The notes beneath the pieces are model-generated. The model was given only the letters and a program-made list of their open reading frames with translations. It made no database searches and was not told where the DNA came from. Shown here piece by piece: positions 1-8,801 of a DNA stretch of 64,000 nucleotides. The position numbers were made by a program, and so were the translations under genes. The stretch spans positions 186,001 to 250,000 of the forward strand of contig JAKLKO010000002.1 of NCBI GenBank assembly GCA_023150615.1, in the 5' to 3' direction. Source of the DNA: Phycisphaerae bacterium (GTDB taxonomy: Bacteria; Planctomycetota; Phycisphaerae; UBA1845; UTPLA1). Position 1 is the first letter of the stretch, and every line of letters begins with the position of its first letter.

Positions 1-236
1 CGTGCCAGCCACGGGACGAACGATGCCGACTCATGCAGCTCGAAACTCCCGATCCGCAGAAACGCCTCCAGGTACGTGACCTGCATCACGTCGTCTGCCG
101 AAAGCACCGACTGGTACGCCGACGCGATCCGGCCGGCCAGCTTGGCCCGCACCTCCGGACCATGCCGCTGCAAGAGCGCGCTAATCGCGTCGCGATCCCC
201 CTCGATCACCGCCTTCGTCAGCAGTTCGTCCGCCAT
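1..236 (-). CDS. ECF-type RNA polymerase sigma factor, N-terminal part (cut by window edge)
   Basis: Reading the minus strand from 236 towards base 1 gives an open frame that begins MADELLTKAVIEGDRDAI and runs off the window, so only about 78 N-terminal residues are present. The stretch SADDVMQVTYLEAFLRIG fits conserved region 2 of extracytoplasmic-function sigma factors, the helix that binds core polymerase and reads the -10 element. The preceding segment (LLQRHGPEVRAKL) fits region 1.2/2.1. The start is ambiguous: ATG at 234-236 is preceded by a GGGTGAG-like ribosome site, but an in-frame ATG at 303-305 would add 23 residues. The family is expanded in planctomycetes; the regulon cannot be told from this fragment. 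Confidence 0.72.
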   Translation of the reverse strand, partial: MADELLTKAVIEGDRDAISALLQRHGPEVRAKLAGRIASAYQSVLSADDVMQVTYLEAFLRIGSFELHESASFVPWLA

Positions 237-638
237 CTCACCCTGCTGATCCGGATCGCGCGGCCCGCCGGCGGCGCACGGCTCGATGCACCCGCTGCCG
301 GCCATCCCGCCATTGTACAAGCGACGAATCCGGACCAAGCACACACCGATTCCGCAAGAACTCGACGGGCCGCCGGCCGGACGCCCGCGGCGACGCCGAA
401 ATCGGGTTGAGATTCCGCGTGAGTGCGGCACGCAGCGGACGCCAGATTCCTGCGGACCATGATGCCGTAACGTCATGAAACGCGGAAAAACCCTTATGCG
501 AAGCCCGGTGCGAATGCCTCGCCCCGTCGGCGCGACGCATCATGTCCCGACTGCCACGTCCGCCGGCGAACGACCCTCTCAGGCCCGACTGGTTGCACCG
601 GCCGGGGGCGGCGAGCGCGCTTCGCACCGAGTTCGACC

Positions 639-712
639 GTGGCGGGCGGTGTACTCCATCGGCGAATTGAGTTCGGTTCGCCGACTCGAAGGGCCGGAGT
701 CCCGCCCGCCAC
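639..712. repeat. GC-rich inverted repeat, copy 1
   Basis: The left arm GTGGCGGGCGGTGTACTCC (639-657) and right arm GGAGTCCCGCCCGCCAC (696-712) are imperfect inverted complements. The loop contains a smaller inverted pair, CGGCGAA / TTCGCCG (about 660-682). The right arm is preceded by CGAAGGGCC. A second copy with the same arms and the same CGAAGGGC lead-in lies about 200 bp downstream. This looks like a dispersed intergenic palindromic element (REP-like) rather than a gene-specific regulator. Confidence 0.55.
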
Positions 713-853
713 GAATAGAGGGTAGAGCGATAGAACGGGTGAGCAGGAGAGCATGGGCGTCCGGGCCGTGCGTTCCGCCGCGCGGCCGCGTTCGCCGCGA
801 CAGCGAAGATCGGTGCCCGACCGGCCGCACGAGCGTCCGGGGGGTAGCCAAAC

Positions 854-925
854 GGCGGGCGGTGTGCCCCAGCGGCGATCGGCGCGCGAGCGCTGACCGT
901 CCGAAGGGCGGGGCCCCGCCCGCCA
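854..925. repeat. GC-rich inverted repeat, copy 2
   Basis: The left arm GGCGGGCGGTGTGCCCC (854-870) is complementary to the right arm GGGGCCCCGCCCGCCA (910-925), with a loop of about 39 bases. The arms and the CCGAAGGGC lead-in match copy 1 at 639-712, and differences in one arm are partly compensated in the other (ACTCC/GGAGT against GCCCC/GGGGC). That pattern suggests the folded form is kept. No open reading frame is associated with it. Confidence 0.55.
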
Positions 926-955
926 CTGACGGCATGCGAAAGACTTCGGGAAAGC

Positions 956-984
956 TTGGAATCCAGGCCCTGAGACGGTAGAAT
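956..984 (+). promoter_or_regulatory. Candidate sigma-70-like promoter for the dockerin protein
   Basis: TTGGAA (956-961) and TAGAAT (979-984) are separated by 17 bases, giving an expected start near 991 and a leader of about 95 nt before the ATG at 1087. This is a by-eye match only. Confidence 0.45.
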
Positions 985-1086
985 GGCCTTTGCCCTTCAA
1001 AGAGCGCGAATACCCTGGCCGGCCGCGCGGGCCGCTCAGACAGCGGCGTCAACCTCGCGGCGAACAAGACGTAGCGAGGTGGGACG

Positions 1087-4000
1087 ATGACCGCGCCCAA
1101 GAACCGCCTGCGATCATGGCTTGCGTGCCTGGCGACCGGCCTCGTGCTGATCGGCTCCGTCCGCGGCGCGACGGCCCAGCCGATCCTGTACGTCAACGCC
1201 TCGGCGAGCGGGGCCAACAACGGCTCAAGCTGGGCGGACGCCTTCGTTCATTTGCAGGACGCCTTTGCCAACGCACAGCCCGGAAGCGGCGTGACGCAGA
1301 TTTGGGTGGCGGCGGGTACCTACCGACCGGATGAGAGCACGGTCAGTCCAACTGGCACAGGCGATATCAACGCGACGTTTTTGCTCATCGACGGCGTGGC
1401 TTTATACGGTGGTTTTGCAGGTGTGGAGGCGCAACTTAATCAGCGCGATTTCACGACTAATCTAACGGTGCTGAGCGGCGATCTAGGCGCCGATGACGCT
1501 CCCATCACGCCCGGCTTTCCACAGCCGAGTTGGGCGGACAATTGCTATCACGTAGTCAGCGCGATGGGCGTCGGCGGCTCGGCACTTTTGGATGGGTTCA
1601 TCGTCACTCACGGCCACGCGAGCGCAGGCGGTGGACCCGACCCACGTGCGTTCGGCGCCGCGTTGTTTGTGTCGTCCGCCAGCCCTGTCATTCAGAATTG
1701 CAGATTCACAACGAACTGGGCATCCGTGACCAATGCGTCACAAGGCGCCGGGGTATTCGTGACCGGCGTATCGAGCAATCCGCTCTTCGTGACTTCCATC
1801 GTGGATAGCAATCGCTCCGAGGGCGGCTCGGGCGGAGCATGCGTGTCTGGCGGCGCAACCGCTCAGTTCATCAATTGCGTGCTTCGCGGCAACAGTTGCC
1901 GGACAAGCGGCGGGGCTTTCACGGCTTCCGCCGGGGCTGCGAGCACGCTCGTCAATTGCACACTCGACGCGAATCACGCCGACGCGGCCGAGTTTTCTCA
2001 GGCCGGGGGCGGCATTTATGTGGAGAATGCGACGGCCGTCGTCACGAACTGCATTCTGGCAAGCAACACGAGCAACCGAAACCCACCTCAGATATTCACT
2101 TTTACAGGCAACGAAACGGTAACAGTCGCGTACTCGCTGATTGTCGGTGGCTCAGCTGCGGTCTCAGGCAGCGTGTCGCTGCCTCCAAGCGTCATCAATG
2201 CAGATCCGCTCCTGGTTGACGCAGGCACCGGTGATTTGCATTTATCGGCCGGTTCGCCGTGCATCGACGCCGGAAGCAATGGCCAGGTACCGGCGGACAG
2301 CGGCGACGTCGATAACGACGGCAATGTCGCCGAGCCGGTCCCCGACCTCGACCGTACGGATCGAATCGTCGACGACGCTTGTACCGATGATACGGGTGCG
2401 GGTACGCCACCGGTCGTTGACATGGGCGCCTACGAGTTTCCGGGGACGCAGCCTCCTCCGCCGATTCTATATGTTAACGCGAGCGCAACCGGGGCGAACA
2501 CGGGGGAAGACTGGCAGAATGCGCTCATTCACCTTCAGGACGCGATCGCCCTCGCATCGCTATGCGCCCCTCAGGTGGCTGAGATTTGGGTAGCGACCGG
2601 GACTTATTATCCGGATCGAGGCTCCCTGCAGACTCTGGGCGATCGTAGCGCCTCATTCAACCTCGTTCCCGGCGTGAGTGTTTACGGTGGGTTCTTTGGC
2701 ACTCCGGGGACTGAGGGAGAATTTGCCCAGCGTGATCCCGACCCATCAACCAATGCGTGCATTCTGAGCGGTGCGATAGGAGCGATCACCAATTCTGACA
2801 ATAGTCGGCAGATAGTCCGAGCAACTGGAACGACATCAGCTACTGTCCTCGACGGGTTTACGATCGAAGCTGCGTACAACGATACCTCGGTTACGCTCTG
2901 CGGTGCGGGAATTCTCATCACGCAAGCTGAGCTGACGCTTCGGAATTGCATGGTCCGCGACAATATCGGCACTGGCATATGCATCGATCGCAGTCCCTTG
3001 ACTACGATCGAAGGCTGCATCGTCAGCGGCAATGTCGACGGCGCGTTCAGCGGCGGACTCAGGGCGGGCGCAGACGCCGCGTCCGCCGTCACGATTCGCG
3101 ATACGGACTTTCTGTTCAACAGCACCGGCGGCGGTGAGGGCGGCGCGATGCGCTGCTCAAACATTACAGACCTGCTGATCGATGAATGCAGTTATGTTGG
3201 GAATTCGCACACGGTTCAAAACAGTGGCGGTACTGGAGGTGTGCGACTGAGTGGCTGCGTAGCGCGCCTTACGGGCTGTTCATTCATCAGCAACAGTGCC
3301 GGGTCCTTTGGCAGTGGTGGCGCGATGAGTTTCGGAGATGGCGGAATGGTCCGCCTTGAGAACTCATTATTCAGTAACAATACCTCACCAAATGCCGGGG
3401 CGGTGTTTAATTCAGGAAGCCAGTTTTCTGCGATCGGTTGCACGTTTATTCAGAATGCGTCGGGAACCACCGGCGGAGGCGCCATGCGGATCGGTTCGGA
3501 CCTGATCGTGGGCTGCAGCTTCTACGGTAATCTGACGACCCATATCAACGGAACTCCCGGCGGAGCGATCCACGCTGGAGGCCAGCCGGTCCTGATGAAT
3601 TGTGTCTTTGTCGGTAATCGCGCGCCCGGGCCGGCCGGCCACGGCGGAGCCCTGTTTAGTAATGGAACGCCACGAATAATAAACTGCGTCTTCGTCGCAA
3701 ACGAGGCATTTGCGGGTGGTGCGATTTATTCCCAAGACCAGAATCCATCGAGTGATCTTGAAGTCACTAATTCAATTCTTTGGGGAAACATGGACTTGAT
3801 CGGTCCGGCATCATCTGAAATAAACAGCGAGTTTGATTCTCCGGTTGTTCGCTATTGCGATATTGACGCGCCGCCGGGCAGCTTCGGTGGGCCAGGGAAC
3901 ATCTATGTCAACCCTCTTTTCGTCCGCGACCCGAATCCGGGAACGAACGGTTGGGGAAATGCGGACGATGATTACGGCGACCTTCGCCTTCGCGATACGC

Positions 4001-6468
4001 CCCCTATCTCTACGTGCATCGACGCGGGCGACAGTGCCGCTGTTCCCGCGGATACGGCCGATATCGATGGCGACATGGACGTGACTGAGCGTGTACCGTT
4101 CGACCACGCCGGACAGAGTCGATTCGAGAATGACCCCTTTGTGCCCGACACCGGTATCGCAATCGAATTCACCCCCGGCTTCCCGAAGGTCGTTGACATG
4201 GGCGCCTACGAGGTCGGTCGCCTGGATTGCAACGACAATGACGTCCCCGACGAATGCGATGTTTCGTGCGCAAGTCTCAGCGGGATGTGCGGAGTTCTCT
4301 ACCCCGAAGGACCGAAGGGTTGTGGCCAGAGCCAAGATTGCAACGCGGACGGCCTGCCCGACGATTGCCAGGTTCCCCCGACTTGTCTGACCTGTCCCGA
4401 CTGCAACAACAACGGCCGGCCCGACGACTGCGACGCCGCCGATCCGCAGGTCGCGAGCCTCTGGATCCCCACGACCCAGCCGACGAACTGGACGATCGAC
4501 GATAACTGGTGCCCGGACCTCGAACCCGACAACGGCGCGCAGATGTTTGTCGTGACGATTCCCGGCACGTCGCCAAGCTGCACGCTGGATACCAACCCCA
4601 ACATCAGCGGACTGACGATCGAACAGAACGGCGTGCTTGAAGTCAACGCCAACAGCGGCGCGACCGTGCGCACCCTCGTTGTCGAGCAGCCCAACGACCA
4701 GATCGACAACGCCGGCACGATCCGCGCCAGGGACGGCCGCCGGCTCCTGCTCGATGCTGCCGACATTGTTCAGACCGCCACCGGTTTGCTCGAGGCGGTC
4801 GGCGGACCGACCGAGGCCAGCCGCATTCAGATCAACGGCCGCCGCGTCTCGGGTGGCACCGCGCGGACCACCGGCGAGCTTGCCGTTATCGAACTGCTCG
4901 GCGGGGCGATCCTCGAAAACGTCACGGTTGAGGGCAACGTGATATCCACCACGGCCGCCAGCGTCACGGTGCCCCCGGGCCAGACGGGAATCGTCAACGA
5001 CCTTATTACCAACCGCGGACTCATCTCCGTCGGCTCGGCCACCGGAACGACCGCGACGTACCTCAGCCCCGGTGAGGCGGGCGCGGTTTTCACGACTGAC
5101 ACGGGCGATGGTCGCGTCCACATGCTCAATCAGCTCTCGCGACTCGGCGACTTCAAGGGATTCATCGTCAACAGCGTGAACCACGAAATCAGAGGCGCCG
5201 GGCGCATCTTCGGGACGTTCACCAACGATGCGGGCGGCATCGTCCGCGCGTTGCCGATTCCCGACCGCCCGAGTGACGCCCTGATCATCGAAGCCCCGGG
5301 GCCGAAGCTCAACAACGGCGAGATGCGCGCGAGCGCGAACGCGAAGCTGCGCATCGCGACGCCGATGACGAACGGTTCCAGCGGATCGATCACCGCCGAA
5401 GGCAATGGCACCGTGCAGATCGAGGCGACGGTCACCGGCGGCGGGCTCATTGAGGCGGCCGAGGGCACGGTGCTCGTTCAGGCCGATGTCATGCAGACGG
5501 CCGGCTACGACCCGATGATCCTCCGTGCGGCCGGCGGCACGCTTCGCATCCGCAGGCCCACCGGAGGTCACGGACCGGTCGTGCACCCCAACGGGCCGGT
5601 CATCATCGTCCCCGCGTCGCCCGGTCTCATCGAGGTCGATGACGCCGATCTGGTCCACGCCACCAGCTGGACCATCGGCAACACGGACATGACTCCCGGC
5701 AACACCGCGACGATGAACCTCATCAACAACTCCGTCGGCATCGTCGATGGCGACGTGACCATCCGTCTCAACGGCATCCTCAACATCCTGGGCTCCAGCC
5801 TCACGGCCGCGAACCTCATCATCGAGCCGGGCGGACAGCTCCACGTCGCCAGCTCGATCACGCTTTCCGGCTCGCTGATGAATGCCGCGACGGATGGCTC
5901 GGCGGCGCAGTGGTCCTGGAACGCCGGCTCCGATCTCGTCCTGCCCGGCGGACAAGCCGCCTCGATGCTCCCCAACTCGCTCGTCGGCTGGGCCATGCTT
6001 GAGGCCGCCAGCGTCGACGCCGGCCCGACCGGCGGCGTTGATGACTTCGCGTTTGCCGACGTCACGCTTCCGGCGAACGCGCACATCAGCCTGGTGGATT
6101 TCGTTCGCAACCAGTCACCCAAGACCGCCGAGGCCGTCTACGCCGACAGCCTCACGCTCGAGGCGGGCGCGGTGCTTAACCTGAACGGCTACATGCTGTA
6201 CGTCGCTGGCCAGCCCATCGTCGCGGACGTCGAGGCGTGTCCGTGCGCCTATCAGGCGGGGACGATCGAGAACTTGCTGCGGCGCGTGCTGCCCGGTGAT
6301 GTCAACGGCGATGGCGCCGCGAACCTCCAGGACCTCCTGGCGTTTCTCGATGTCTTGCTCGGACTGGACGGCGATCCCATGCACGTGCTCGCCGCCGACC
6401 TCGATGGCAACGGCCTCGCCGATGGCCGGGACGCGCAGGCATTCGTCGAGTTGCTTTTGGGCGGCTGA
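1087..6468 (+). CDS. Giant secreted protein: two beta-helix modules, Ca-binding repeats, C-terminal dockerin
   Basis: A 1793-residue exported protein with a Sec signal peptide (about residues 1-31, ending VRGATAQ). Two related right-handed beta-helix modules follow (about 34-452 and 458-1040). Each opens with ILYVNASA and ends VVDMGAYE, the pattern of 'choice-of-anchor Q' / Pmp-like proteins with many GG and N-rich turns. Next are three short Ca-binding repeats like thrombospondin type 3 (DCNDNDVPDECD, DCNADGLPDDC, DCNNNGRPDDCD; about 1042-1116), a repetitive solenoid (about 1120-1720) and a type I dockerin at about 1734-1793 (GDVNGDGAANLQDLLAF, then ADLDGNGLADGRDAQAF). Dockerins bind cohesins, so it may be tethered in a surface complex; partner and substrate are unknown. 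A GAGGTGGG ribosome site precedes the ATG. Codon use shifts inside the gene (see findings). Confidence 0.85.
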   Translation: MTAPKNRLRSWLACLATGLVLIGSVRGATAQPILYVNASASGANNGSSWADAFVHLQDAFANAQPGSGVTQIWVAAGTYRPDESTVSPTGTGDINATFLLIDGVALYGGFAGVEAQLNQRDFTTNLTVLSGDLGADDAPITPGFPQPSWADNCYHVVSAMGVGGSALLDGFIVTHGHASAGGGPDPRAFGAALFVSSASPVIQNCRFTTNWASVTNASQGAGVFVTGVSSNPLFVTSIVDSNRSEGGSGGACVSGGATAQFINCVLRGNSCRTSGGAFTASAGAASTLVNCTLDANHADAAEFSQAGGGIYVENATAVVTNCILASNTSNRNPPQIFTFTGNETVTVAYSLIVGGSAAVSGSVSLPPSVINADPLLVDAGTGDLHLSAGSPCIDAGSNGQVPADSGDVDNDGNVAEPVPDLDRTDRIVDDACTDDTGAGTPPVVDMGAYEFPGTQPPPPILYVNASATGANTGEDWQNALIHLQDAIALASLCAPQVAEIWVATGTYYPDRGSLQTLGDRSASFNLVPGVSVYGGFFGTPGTEGEFAQRDPDPSTNACILSGAIGAITNSDNSRQIVRATGTTSATVLDGFTIEAAYNDTSVTLCGAGILITQAELTLRNCMVRDNIGTGICIDRSPLTTIEGCIVSGNVDGAFSGGLRAGADAASAVTIRDTDFLFNSTGGGEGGAMRCSNITDLLIDECSYVGNSHTVQNSGGTGGVRLSGCVARLTGCSFISNSAGSFGSGGAMSFGDGGMVRLENSLFSNNTSPNAGAVFNSGSQFSAIGCTFIQNASGTTGGGAMRIGSDLIVGCSFYGNLTTHINGTPGGAIHAGGQPVLMNCVFVGNRAPGPAGHGGALFSNGTPRIINCVFVANEAFAGGAIYSQDQNPSSDLEVTNSILWGNMDLIGPASSEINSEFDSPVVRYCDIDAPPGSFGGPGNIYVNPLFVRDPNPGTNGWGNADDDYGDLRLRDTPPISTCIDAGDSAAVPADTADIDGDMDVTERVPFDHAGQSRFENDPFVPDTGIAIEFTPGFPKVVDMGAYEVGRLDCNDNDVPDECDVSCASLSGMCGVLYPEGPKGCGQSQDCNADGLPDDCQVPPTCLTCPDCNNNGRPDDCDAADPQVASLWIPTTQPTNWTIDDNWCPDLEPDNGAQMFVVTIPGTSPSCTLDTNPNISGLTIEQNGVLEVNANSGATVRTLVVEQPNDQIDNAGTIRARDGRRLLLDAADIVQTATGLLEAVGGPTEASRIQINGRRVSGGTARTTGELAVIELLGGAILENVTVEGNVISTTAASVTVPPGQTGIVNDLITNRGLISVGSATGTTATYLSPGEAGAVFTTDTGDGRVHMLNQLSRLGDFKGFIVNSVNHEIRGAGRIFGTFTNDAGGIVRALPIPDRPSDALIIEAPGPKLNNGEMRASANAKLRIATPMTNGSSGSITAEGNGTVQIEATVTGGGLIEAAEGTVLVQADVMQTAGYDPMILRAAGGTLRIRRPTGGHGPVVHPNGPVIIVPASPGLIEVDDADLVHATSWTIGNTDMTPGNTATMNLINNSVGIVDGDVTIRLNGILNILGSSLTAANLIIEPGGQLHVASSITLSGSLMNAATDGSAAQWSWNAGSDLVLPGGQAASMLPNSLVGWAMLEAASVDAGPTGGVDDFAFADVTLPANAHISLVDFVRNQSPKTAEAVYADSLTLEAGAVLNLNGYMLYVAGQPIVADVEACPCAYQAGTIENLLRRVLPGDVNGDGAANLQDLLAFLDVLLGLDGDPMHVLAADLDGNGLADGRDAQAFVELLLGG

Positions 6469-6532
6469 ACACCCGGCGCGCGGATTTGTCGACCGTCAGG
6501 GTAATATTCTATTTCAGACCACGTATGCCCAC

Positions 6533-6605
6533 TGGGCCCGGCAGGACTCGAACCTGCAACCTCGAGATTATGAGTCCCTCGCTCTGACCATTGAGCTACG
6601 GGCCC
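6533..6605 (-). tRNA. tRNA with CAU anticodon (elongator Met, or Ile2 if lysidine-modified)
   Basis: The minus strand folds as a full cloverleaf: acceptor GGGCCCG/CGGGCCC, D arm GCTC..GAGC, anticodon loop CTCATAA (anticodon CAT), T arm GCAGG-TTCGAGT-CCTGC and discriminator A. The 3' CCA is not encoded. An A-G mismatch closes the top of the anticodon stem. It is not an initiator, because the first acceptor pair is a normal G-C. CAU tRNAs can be Met or Ile2; the C4-G69 and C5-G68 pairs resemble TilS determinants of Ile2, so the identity is left open. Confidence 0.93.
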
Positions 6606-6635
6606 GATCCTCCCCCACCTCCAAACCCACACCCT

Positions 6636-6664
6636 CTTGTATCACCCGTCCCCGCCCGCGCCAA
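6636..6664 (-). promoter_or_regulatory. Candidate tRNA promoter
   Basis: On the minus strand TTGGCG (6659-6664) and TACAAG (6636-6641) are 17 bases apart. The expected start is about 24 bases upstream of the tRNA 5' end. Confidence 0.4.
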
Positions 6665-6779
6665 TCGCGGGCCGAGCCGCCGCGGCGCCTGGCCGCCACC
6701 CGCCACGAATCGCGCAACCATCTTGTCCGCCGAACCTTATCGCTCGGCGGACCGGAGACGAATCCGGAGCCGTCCGCCA

Positions 6780-6807
6780 TTGTCTTCCGTTCCTTATCCG
6801 ATATACT
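6780..6807 (+). promoter_or_regulatory. Candidate rpsA promoter
   Basis: TTGTCT (6780-6785) and TATACT (6802-6807), spacer 16. The start would be near 6814, giving a long leader of about 155 nt, which is usual for autoregulated ribosomal protein genes. Confidence 0.5.
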
Positions 6808-6969
6808 AGCCGGGCTGCCTGGTCCCGCCCCTCGTCTCGCGGATGATCCGCGTCACGGAGACTTGGCGTCACCTGTCCGCACCGCGATTCGCATCGCCGG
6901 GGCGGTGCCGATGTCGACCGAGCCGCTCGGCCGAACATCGGATGAGAACTTGAATCTGTCAGATCGCCC

Positions 6970-8766
6970 ATGCCCATTCACGACCTTCTATCGAAAATCG
7001 ACCTGAACGAAGACGAAATCGCCCGCGAAGCCGCCGCCGCGTTCGGTGGATCGCTCGCCACCGACGCCGTCAGCGAAACGCTCACGAAGTCCGTCGGGAG
7101 CGGCTTCCGGAACAACTCCATCGTCACCGGCAAGGTCGTCGGCATGAGCGGCAACGAGGTCATCGTTGACGTCGGCCTCAAGAGCGAGGGTTACATCCCC
7201 ATCGCCGAATGGGACGATCCATCCTCGATCGATCCCGGCGACGAAGTCAACGTCCTTATCGAATCCCTCGAGTCCGATACCGGCACCGTCATCCTCTCCA
7301 AACGCAAGGCCGACCGCATCCAGGGCTGGGAGCGCGTCATGGCCGACTGCGAGGAAGGCAAGAAGGTCAGCGGCAAGGTTCTCCGCAAGATCAAGGGCGG
7401 CTTGCTGGTTGACATCGGCGTCCCCGTCTTCCTGCCGGCCAGCCAGGTCGACGTCCGCCGCCCCGGCGACATCAGCGAGTACATCGGCCGCACGATCGAG
7501 GCCGTCGTGATCAAGATTGATCCTGAGCGACGAAACATCGTCATCTCGCGCCGCAAACTCATGGAAGAATCGCGCGCCGAGGCCAAGGCGAAGCTGATGG
7601 CCGAGATCGAGGTCGGCCAGATTCGCGAGGGCGTCGTCAAGAACATCGCCGATTTCGGCGCATTCGTGGACCTCGGCGGTATCGACGGTCTGCTGCACAT
7701 CACCGACATGAGCTGGGAGCGCATCAATCACCCCAGCGACCTGCTCAAGATCGACGAGCGCGTCAAGGTCAAGATCCTCCACATCGACAAGGAAAAAGAG
7801 AAGATCGCGCTCGGTCTCAAGCAGACGCAGCCGAATCCGTGGGACCAGGTCGAGACGAAGTTCCCCGTCGGCGCCCGCGTCACCGGCGAAGTCGTCAACA
7901 TCACCAACTACGGCGCGTTCGTGAAGCTCGAGCCGGGCATCGAGGGCCTGATCCACGTCAGCGAGATGAGCTGGACGCGACGCATCAATCATCCCTCCGA
8001 GCTGCTCAGCGTCGGCAATCCGGTGCAGTGCGTCGTCCTCGAGATCAACCGCGAGAAGCAGGAAATCTCGCTGGGCCTCAAGCAGACCGAGACGAATCCG
8101 TGGACCCGCGTCGCCGAGCGCTATCCGCCCAACACCATCGTCACCGGAAAGGTCCGCAACCTCACCAACTACGGCGCGTTCATCGAGATCGAGGAGGGGA
8201 TTGACGGCCTGCTGCACATCTCCGACATGAGCTGGACCAAGAAGATCGGACATCCGTCCGAGCTGCTCAAGAAGGGCGACGAGATCAAGTGCGTCGTTCT
8301 GAGCGTCGATCAGGAGAAGCAGCGCATCGCCCTCGGCCTCAAGCAGCTCACCGAGGACCCGTGGCTCCACGCCGTGCCGGAACGCTACATCCCCGGCATG
8401 ATCGTCCAGGGCAAGGTCACGAAGATCACCAACTTCGGCGTCTTCGTCGAGCTCGAGCAGGACCTGGAAGGCCTTCTGCATGTCTCGGAACTGGCCGACC
8501 ACAAGGTCGAGGACCCGCACCAGGAAGTCCAGATCGGCCAGGACCTGGAGGTCAAGATCCTCCGCGTCGACACGCAGGAGCGGAAGATCGGCCTCTCCAA
8601 GAAGCGCGCCGACTGGGCCGCAGCCGCGTCCGACGGCGAGGTGCGACCGGGCAAGTCGATGGCCAAGCCGCTCCGCGGCGGGTTGCACGGCGCCGGCGAG
8701 CAATCGACCGACAAGATCAGTCAGGACATCATCTTCCGCGAGCCGGGGGCCGATCAGAGCCCATAG
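6970..8766 (+). CDS. rpsA: 30S ribosomal protein S1
   Basis: A 598-residue protein with six S1 RNA-binding (OB-fold) domains, at roughly residues 45-115, 127-197, 213-283, 298-370, 385-457 and 472-543. Domains 3-6 carry the typical core (for example NIADFGAFVDLGGIDGLLHI and NITNYGAFVKLEPGIEGLIH). S1 sits on the small ribosomal subunit and unwinds and docks mRNAs, especially those with weak Shine-Dalgarno sites. Length and domain number match full bacterial S1. The ATG at 6970 has no strong ribosome site (only GATGAG about 30 nt upstream), as known for E. coli rpsA, whose translation S1 itself represses. The tail after residue 545 is low complexity. Confidence 0.96.
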   Translation: MPIHDLLSKIDLNEDEIAREAAAAFGGSLATDAVSETLTKSVGSGFRNNSIVTGKVVGMSGNEVIVDVGLKSEGYIPIAEWDDPSSIDPGDEVNVLIESLESDTGTVILSKRKADRIQGWERVMADCEEGKKVSGKVLRKIKGGLLVDIGVPVFLPASQVDVRRPGDISEYIGRTIEAVVIKIDPERRNIVISRRKLMEESRAEAKAKLMAEIEVGQIREGVVKNIADFGAFVDLGGIDGLLHITDMSWERINHPSDLLKIDERVKVKILHIDKEKEKIALGLKQTQPNPWDQVETKFPVGARVTGEVVNITNYGAFVKLEPGIEGLIHVSEMSWTRRINHPSELLSVGNPVQCVVLEINREKQEISLGLKQTETNPWTRVAERYPPNTIVTGKVRNLTNYGAFIEIEEGIDGLLHISDMSWTKKIGHPSELLKKGDEIKCVVLSVDQEKQRIALGLKQLTEDPWLHAVPERYIPGMIVQGKVTKITNFGVFVELEQDLEGLLHVSELADHKVEDPHQEVQIGQDLEVKILRVDTQERKIGLSKKRADWAAAASDGEVRPGKSMAKPLRGGLHGAGEQSTDKISQDIIFREPGADQSP

Positions 8767-8801
8767 CCGCCCGCAGGCGCACCGTGTCCGATCCGATTGG
8801 C

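Larger units (their letters stand above)
306..1086. other. Long non-coding stretch between the sigma gene and the dockerin protein
   Basis: No coding frame here looks real: the open frames on both strands overlap each other, are very Arg/Pro/Ser rich and match nothing. The stretch holds two copies of a GC-rich inverted repeat (639-712 and 854-925), a good promoter candidate (956-984) and the ribosome site GAGGTGGG just before 1087. Any promoter of the minus-strand sigma gene must also lie here, but none was convincing. Confidence 0.6.
6606..6969. other. Divergent regulatory region between tRNA and rpsA
   Basis: No convincing gene in this 364-bp gap. It holds a minus-strand promoter candidate facing the tRNA (6636-6664) and a plus-strand promoter candidate facing rpsA (6780-6807), leaving an rpsA leader of about 155 nt. 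Confidence 0.55.

Noticed and set aside
475-1220. Several overlapping open frames on both strands before the dockerin gene
   Set aside because: They overlap each other, are Arg/Pro rich, contain the palindromic repeats and have no ribosome site.
3811-6084. A 757-codon open frame antisense to the dockerin gene
   Set aside because: It is very rich in Arg, Asp, Val and Gly, has no domain and no ribosome site, and mirrors the GC-rich codons of the real gene on the other strand.
6988-8703. A 571-codon open frame antisense to rpsA
   Set aside because: S1 domains on the plus strand are unmistakable; the antisense frame is a Leu/Asp-rich mirror.
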